Assembly (NCBI RefSeq): GCF_001653235.2
Contig: NC_035795.1
Span: 744,001-808,000, forward strand
Direction of reading: 5' to 3'
Origin: Pochonia chlamydosporia 170
Taxonomy: Eukaryota > Ascomycota > Sordariomycetes > Hypocreales > Clavicipitaceae
DNA length: 64,000 bases
Both the position numbers and the translations under genes were made by a program. This document shows positions 58,395 through 64,000 of the stretch, piece after piece (the first letter of the stretch is position 1; each line of letters opens with the position of its first letter). The notes below the pieces were generated by a model. The model was not told the origin of the DNA. It did not search any database and was given only the letters and a program-made list of their open reading frames with translations.

Positions 58395-59630
58395 GGCTTT
58401 GCCTGTAATAATAAGACTAAATTCGATGATCAGTCGGTGAGCGTCCAAAAGATGATGAACAGATAAAGTCACACTCACTTTTCATATACGCATCACTAGT
58501 TGATTGTCTCATTCCAAACTGAACACCATCTATTCCTGCCGCAGGTATCACGCATATATGTTGAGATATTATTGCCCAATATGACTTGCTGTGTAATAAG
58601 ACTAATATAGGTTGATTACCCCTTCCGGAACATCCAATATATGACAAACAACATTAAATCATACATTCTATACACAGCACCAATCAGTTAGTTATTGCAA
58701 ACTAACAACATCTATTCCAAAATTAACCACTGCATACAAGTCTAGAGACTATTGCCACCATACTTACGCTTGACTGTGTAATACAACCAAATTACTTCGC
58801 CCAGACTCAGCTCAGCATACAACATCACAAACTCATCAAATTATACACTGAATGCATCACTAATTAACATCTTATTCCAAATACAATTAATTCCTCCTCC
58901 ACAAGCATACATGTCTAGATATTATGGCCACAAACATATATCTTGCTTGTGTAATAGATCAACTGATTGGCCAAACTAGGTTAACGCCAACTAACATGAA
59001 ACTCATCAAATCATACACTGCATTCACGTCACAAATAAATCCCATTCTAAACTGGTACCATCTATTCCACTCCACCACTCATACATGTCTAGATATCATT
59101 GCTTAATATAGCTTGCCTGTAATGTAAACTAATTACCTGCCCACACTCCAGCTTAACATCCAATATATGACAAGCACATCAAAACATACACAGAAGACAC
59201 ATCAACTCAGGCATCTCATTCCAACTACAACTACCATCTACTTCCACCTCAACCACAGCTCCATATCTGGACATCATTGCCACTCATTACTTGGCTGTTT
59301 TAAGACAAATCGTGTTAATCATACCCAGGTTAGCATCTAACCCACATAAACATATCAAACCACACACGGAACGCATCGCCAACCAATCTCATTCCAAACT
59401 AACACCATATTCCACTCCACAGCATACATGTCTATATCATTCCCGTCCCATATACTCCATAACTTGCCGTGTAATAAGACCAATTTACTTCGCCCAGACC
59501 CAGCTCAGCATAACATCACAACACATCAACTCACACACTAATGCACCACCGCAATCATCGCATTCAACTACAGCCATCTATCCCACCTCAACCACAACAT
59601 ACACATCTGGATATCATTGCCCGCCCTACC
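58395..59630 (+). repeat. Degenerate tandem array, period about 175 bp, ~7 units
   Basis: Units align on the anchor ATTCCAAACT or a variant at 58511, 58694, 58874, 59044, 59218, 59391 and 59562, i.e. spacings of 183, 180, 170, 174, 173 and 171 bp. Each unit repeats an ordered set of words: CCATCTATTCC, CATACATGTCTAGATATCATTGC, CTTGC(C)GTGTAATAAGAC, TTACTTCGCCCAGAC, AACATCAC and CACATCAAATCATACAC. A partial unit precedes 58511, and the last is cut off at the bur1 stop codon. The plus strand is A/C/T-rich and poor in G. Copies are well diverged, so the array is old. No coding potential is seen. Confidence 0.85.
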
Positions 59631-61496
59631 GTCTGTACATGTCCCTATCAGCCCTCCTCTCATGAACAGGCGACCGACTGCGACTCCTAGTCCGGCGCTC
59701 CCACCGCTCATCCTTGCCATTATACCTCCTCCGCTCATCCCTTGGCCTGTCATCCCTCCTGCGACCGGCCTCATCGCCCCTATACGCAGGTATATACGTA
59801 TCGGTATCTGCGCCTGCGCCTGCACCTGCACCACCCGGTCCCCTCCCTGGAACCCTGTTCCTTCGGTAATCAGCATCATCTCTGTTACCAGGACGGTCCT
59901 GTGGTGGTGGACGCGCATGAGGACCCCTGTCTCGCTGCCATGCCGGACGGCGCTCGTCTCTGTACCGCCCGCCGTTGACGCCGTTTCGACCGTATCCATC
60001 ACCGCTGTTGAAGCCGGCGGTGGCGTTGTTCGAGTCTGGGCCAACGCCGACGGTGCCGCCTTTGGGTGCAGGCGGTAGATTTGCCTTGCGGTCGTGGAAC
60101 TTTCTCCTGTCGAGCTCATGGCTCTCTTCGTATGTGGGGATATCCTCTGGTTGCATTGGTAAGGGGGCCATTTTGAAGTAGGCGTGGTCCAAGGCGTCTA
60201 CGGCGTTGATCCGTGTTCTCCAGTCCAATTTGAGGAGCTCTTTGAGGAGTGCGATGGCACCAGAGCCGTACCTGTGCGTGGTTAGTAACTGGGTGTGGTA
60301 TGGTGAATTGGTAGACATACTCTCTGAACCGACTCTGCAAGTTTCCAGGACGCGGTCGAGGGTTCAAATGCTCGCCACCGGGCAGTTGCTTCCACCCGGG
60401 CATGACATCGTCATTAGGCGAGCCCATCAAGTCCCATATCAGCTCGAGCTGGTGCGGGTCGCTTTCGCCTGCTAGGATGGGTTTTCCCACCAGCATTTCA
60501 GCAAATACGCAGCTATTGCAAATTAGCTTTCCTTCTTCTCCCTTTTGCACCCCCCCGTGATGTCAGAACTCACCCAACCCCCCATACGTCGATGGCGGTA
60601 GTATACTGTCTCAGTTGCAGCAACAACTCAGGCGGGCGATACCATCTAGTAACAACCAAACCAGTGTAGTCTCGTCGTCCATCGCCCATTGGCCGACCAG
60701 CCTGCGGCGTAGGACCATCATAATGCCTGGCCAGACCGAAATCGGCAATTTGCAAGATGCCGTGGTTGTCAATCAACAGATTGGCCGCCTTCATATCTCG
60801 GTGGAGGATGTGATTATCGTGAAGGTAACAGAGACCCTGTAGCAGTTGCATCAAGTAGCACTTGATCTGGGCTTCTTTGAAGTGAACCGAGGGATTGTCC
60901 AGCAAGCCAGACAAATCATGGTCCATGTACGGCGTGGCCATGTACATGATGGGCTTTTTCCGCTTGTCGGCTGTTCGGAGTGAGCTTCTGCAGAGGTACG
61001 TCCTTTGTTTGCTGGGGGTCAACTCACTGGATCGAGATGGATGCTCGACTGCCATGTCTTCCAATCTCAGAATATTCTTGTGTGAAAGCAGCTTGAGGAG
61101 CTTAATCTCCCGAAGCGCAGTGATGGGAAACTAAGCAAGTCGTTAGCATTTGGCTCGGGTCGAGAATCGTGTCGCGCGTACGCCGTCTTTTTCATGATGC
61201 ATTATAATCTTTTTGAGCGCGACGAGGGCGCCCGTCTTCTTCGATCGGGCCCGGTGAACTTCACTGCAGCGCATGGTCAGCAAGCGAATCGGTCTATAGT
61301 GCCGTCAACCAGCTAAGCGGGCAGGCAGTGTACAGCAGTGTATAGCATACCCGAATGTTCCCTCGCCCAGTTTTCCTTGTAGCTCGTAGTCGGAGATGCG
61401 CGAACAGCCCTGGAAGCTGTGCTTGGGCCGCAGATGGTTGAGGGCAAATGTACGCGGCGAGGTGCCGTCGGGCGTGGTCTCTGGTGGCCGGTCCAT
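59626..61496 (-). CDS. bur1: CDK9-type kinase Bur1
   Basis: Six exons: 61351-61496, 61182-61263, 61028-61130, 60574-60970, 60321-60512 and 59626-60271, all in phase; 521 residues. Bur1, with its cyclin Bur2, phosphorylates Spt5 and the RNA polymerase II C-terminal domain during elongation. The catalytic domain begins at [19 protein letters not shown]; the VALKK lysine follows, then the PITALRE cyclin-contact helix ([12 protein letters not shown]), the [12 protein letters not shown] catalytic loop, DFGLARHYD and the activation segment [17 protein letters not shown] with its T-loop Thr. The tail after ~residue 340 is rich in Arg, Gly and Asp ([33 protein letters not shown]) and ends in an RS-like [13 protein letters not shown]. 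Its stop abuts the tandem array. Confidence 0.94.
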
Positions 61497-63207
61497 GATG
61501 GGGAGTGGAATGCAGCGATGCAGGAGATTATTTGAAGCAATGGAGGAGAAATCGTCTAGCGAGGTGTAGATGCAGCGCGTAGGAACAGCGAAGCAATCGG
61601 TCGGTGTCAGGATGGTATCGCCGTGGTGCGTGTCGGTCTCTTGATGAGCGCGTTGCACTGGAGATGCAATGCCCAAGAGGGGCCTGGGGATTGACGAGCG
61701 ACGAATTCAAGCAGCAGTGGTGTATTGTGCTGGGTAATTATGGTTATCGGGATGGGACGATGCTGCGACCGGGCGTTGGACTCGCGGGTCGAGTGGCATG
61801 GATAGCCGAAGCGGCGATGACGATGGTAGTGATGTTGATGGATTGGAGTTGATGGTTCTAAAAGTTGAGGCCGGATATGGTCGGGGCGGCAATGGGTACT
61901 TAGAGGTACCTAGGAAGATGTGTATATTGTGTGGAGAAATAGGTACTCTATTGTACCCGAAACGGCCTGAACTGAACTGAAGTTGAAAGAAGCAAGTGAT
62001 TGTGGTCTTTCTGGAGGGCAGTCTGATCTACTTGGACGCTGAGCAACGGACAAGGTTCAAAAAAGTTCGCAAGTTCAGCGTCAACGTTGTCATAAATATT
62101 ACATTACGGTCGTGTCCGATAATAGTCTGCGGTTGAATGTGTGAGTTCTGCGGCATGCAACTGATGCATCAGGAACATGGAACATGCGATACAGTCCATG
62201 TTGGCTTGGCTCTGCTCAATCCATAGAAATCTCAAACCCAGCGCCAATCGACACGACGGCACTTGGGCACTCCAACTCGAACCCTGCCAAGTGACGTATG
62301 CACATTTGACCCAAATACCACGCACCTGCATCATGTCAAGTATCTACATCTTTAGGTGCCAAGGTACCTAGGTAGTTTGCATGTTTACAGCACAAGTCGT
62401 GAGTGCCAGCAATTGAACCCAAATCCACACAACCACACAAACCACGCACCTTACATCGTGCATTGATGAACTCCAACAACTTCACCTATGCACCTCCATC
62501 CGCCAAATCCAAGACAAACATCAACCCAAAACAAAAAACAGACCACATGACCCCATCCACCGCATTTTTAAACTAAAAAAAAAAAAAATCCCATCTCACC
62601 CCCCGTAGATCAGATCTAGTTTCCATTACCCCTCGTAAACTCACGCAACGAATCCCCATGGACCTATGACTAACAAGAAACGGGATTTCTCGCCTCCACT
62701 CATCTAGACTCGTTTCCAGCCTCCAATCCGCGTGCATGCCGTATCTGAAAATGTTCGGCGGGCCCGCTTTTGCTCGGCGCCGCAGGAGGTCCGTCGTCGG
62801 AAATGTTTGAATATATTTGAGTCGTGATGTGAGCGTCCGACTTCACGCAAACTTGGCCTACTTCGCCTTTACCTTTACTTTTCACCTGCAGCGTTACGAT
62901 TACCTTATTTCAGTTTAACTCTTCTAGCGCTCTGTTACACTTTACATACACTTATACTTTACATTACATTTACACTATATCTTTACATTTCCATTACACT
63001 CAAACTCACACCCACATTGACTTTCATCGTACACTTCGTCTCATGCCTCGCCATAAATAACTGACCTTCTGGCCTCATACCATTCCCATTCCTTCAACCT
63101 CACAAGTCCATCAGGTAGATCCCACCATATCCCACATCTACCGTTCACTCAGCTAACACTCCCAGTCTCACTCCCAGTCTCACTCTCATCACCGATCAGT
63201 CCTCACC
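61497..63207. other. Intergenic region bur1 / asparaginase
   Basis: 1.7 kb, no gene recognised. Contains the bur1 promoter and, from about 62.9 kb, a C/T/A-rich leader before the asparaginase ATG with repeats of TTTACATTACA. TACCTAGG-type words lie at 61905 and 62364, and an A-run at 62575-62587. Confidence 0.5.
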
Positions 63208-64000
63208 ATGTCGCCCTCTCAAACCCTCGATCCCACCACCACCACCGCCCTCCCCGAATCCCGCGTCCTCATCATCGGCACCGGCGGCACAATATGCATG
63301 CAGGAAGGCCCCGACGGCCTCGCCCCCAGCGAAGGCTTCCTCGACAGTGCCATGGCCCCCCGCCCAACCTTTAACGACATGTCCGGCCTAGACGGTACCT
63401 CATCCCCCCCCCAAAAACACCAAAACCATCCCTCAAAAGCATCACTAACAAGCAGCAGTAAAGCTTCAGGCCTACAAAAACGGGCACCTCACCTCCCTCG
63501 ACTCCCTCCGCACCCCTCCCACCGCCAACCACCGCCACATCCGGTACTCCATCCTCGAATTCACCCCCCTCCTCGACAGCTCGTCCATCTCCGCCACCGA
63601 CTGGGCGAGCATGGCCCTCTGCGTCAAGCAAAACTACCACCTGTTCGACGGCTTCGTCATCCTCCACGGCACAGACTCGCTCGCCTACACCGCCTCCGCG
63701 CTCTCCTTCATGATGAGCAACCTCGGCAAGCCCGTCATCCTGACCGGCTCGCAGGCCCCCATCTTTGCGCTGCAGTCCGACGCCGTGGACAACCTGCTCG
63801 GCAGCCTCATCATCGCGGGGACGTACGTCATCCCAGAGGTCGGGCTCTTCTTCCACCACAAGCTGTACCGGGGGAACCGCACCACAAAGGTATCCTCAGC
63901 TGCGTTTGAGGCCTTCGCCTCGCCCAACTACGAGCCGCTCGCCAAGGTCAACGGCCTGGGCATCACCGTCAACTGGCCACTCGTCCTTCGTCCAACCAGT
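63208..64000 (+). CDS. Type I (cytosolic) L-asparaginase, 3' end beyond the window
   Basis: Exon 1 is 63208-63394. After a 64-nt intron (GTACCT...CACTAACAAGCAGCAG), exon 2 starts at 63459 and runs off the edge with 243 residues visible. The enzyme hydrolyses L-asparagine to aspartate and ammonia. The first catalytic motif is in VLIIGTGGTICM (T of GTGGTI) and the second in FVILHGTDSLAYTASALSF (Thr-Asp pair), both intact; VILTGSQAPIF and KLYRGNRTTK also match the family. No signal peptide is seen, so a cytosolic location is likely. Exon 2 of this gene is read in a different frame from the long open frame that continues exon 1; that continuation is an artefact of reading through the intron. Confidence 0.9.

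Noticed and set aside
59291..59665. 124-codon frame over the tandem array
   Set aside because: Arises from the G-poor repeat; the repeat units do not keep a common reading frame.
1..64000. tRNA, rRNA, CRISPR or intact transposon
   Set aside because: Scanned by eye for tRNA B-box-like words, regular short repeats with unique spacers, and transposase or reverse-transcriptase motifs; none was supported.

Overview
This is nuclear DNA of a filamentous ascomycete. Genes lie on both strands. They carry short introns (about 45-110 nt, one of 253 nt) with GT/AG ends and CTAAC-like branch sites, and their products are ascomycete orthologues such as enhancer-of-polycomb Epl1, the Bur1 kinase, a LaeA-like methyltransferase and a Zn2Cys6 factor. 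Protein style and scattered TACCTAGGTA-type motifs suggest Sordariomycetes, probably Hypocreales; the order is an inference. No rRNA, tRNA, CRISPR array or intact transposon was seen.

Layout. 0-9 kb: housekeeping genes packed in convergent and divergent pairs (Pop8 RNase P/MRP subunit, PP5 phosphatase, Ess2/DGCR14, Coq8, Rrp36). 9.9-17.5 kb: an Fmp42-like MFS transporter, a CorA-like membrane protein and a mitochondrial-looking NIF/FCP1-fold protein with an altered active site. 17.9-20.8 kb: eEF1B-gamma and mitochondrial ribosomal protein uS9m share a divergent promoter. 20.8-35.5 kb: a 14.7-kb gene-poor block with one recognisable gene, a fungal protein of unknown function at 28.2 kb, and a 53-nt poly(A) tract. 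35.5-41.5 kb: a Zn2Cys6 factor ending in a CaaX box, calcineurin B and Epl1. 43.9-48.4 kb: an IRG-like GTPase with an irregular gene structure, Kae1 and the AMPK/Snf1 beta subunit. 49.3-57.1 kb: a LaeA-like methyltransferase, an amino-acid permease, an AsaB/CmcJ-type oxygenase and a large 2OG-dioxygenase-like protein. 57.7-61.5 kb: a small membrane protein and Bur1, convergent, separated by an undescribed degenerate tandem array with a period of about 175 bp. 63.2 kb to the end: a partial type I L-asparaginase.

Most genes serve core processes independently: RNA processing, chromatin and transcription, translation, ubiquinone synthesis, Ca2+ and energy signalling. The four enzyme and transporter genes at 49-57 kb are the only stretch that could be a metabolic neighbourhood, and that evidence is weak. 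The observations most worth checking are the CaaX-tailed zinc-cluster factor, the tandem array at 58.4-59.6 kb, the gene-poor block around the 28.2-kb gene, the IRG GTPase structure and the HxD...H...R protein at 54.8-57.1 kb. Intron boundaries were read by eye and checked for phase; they are predictions.
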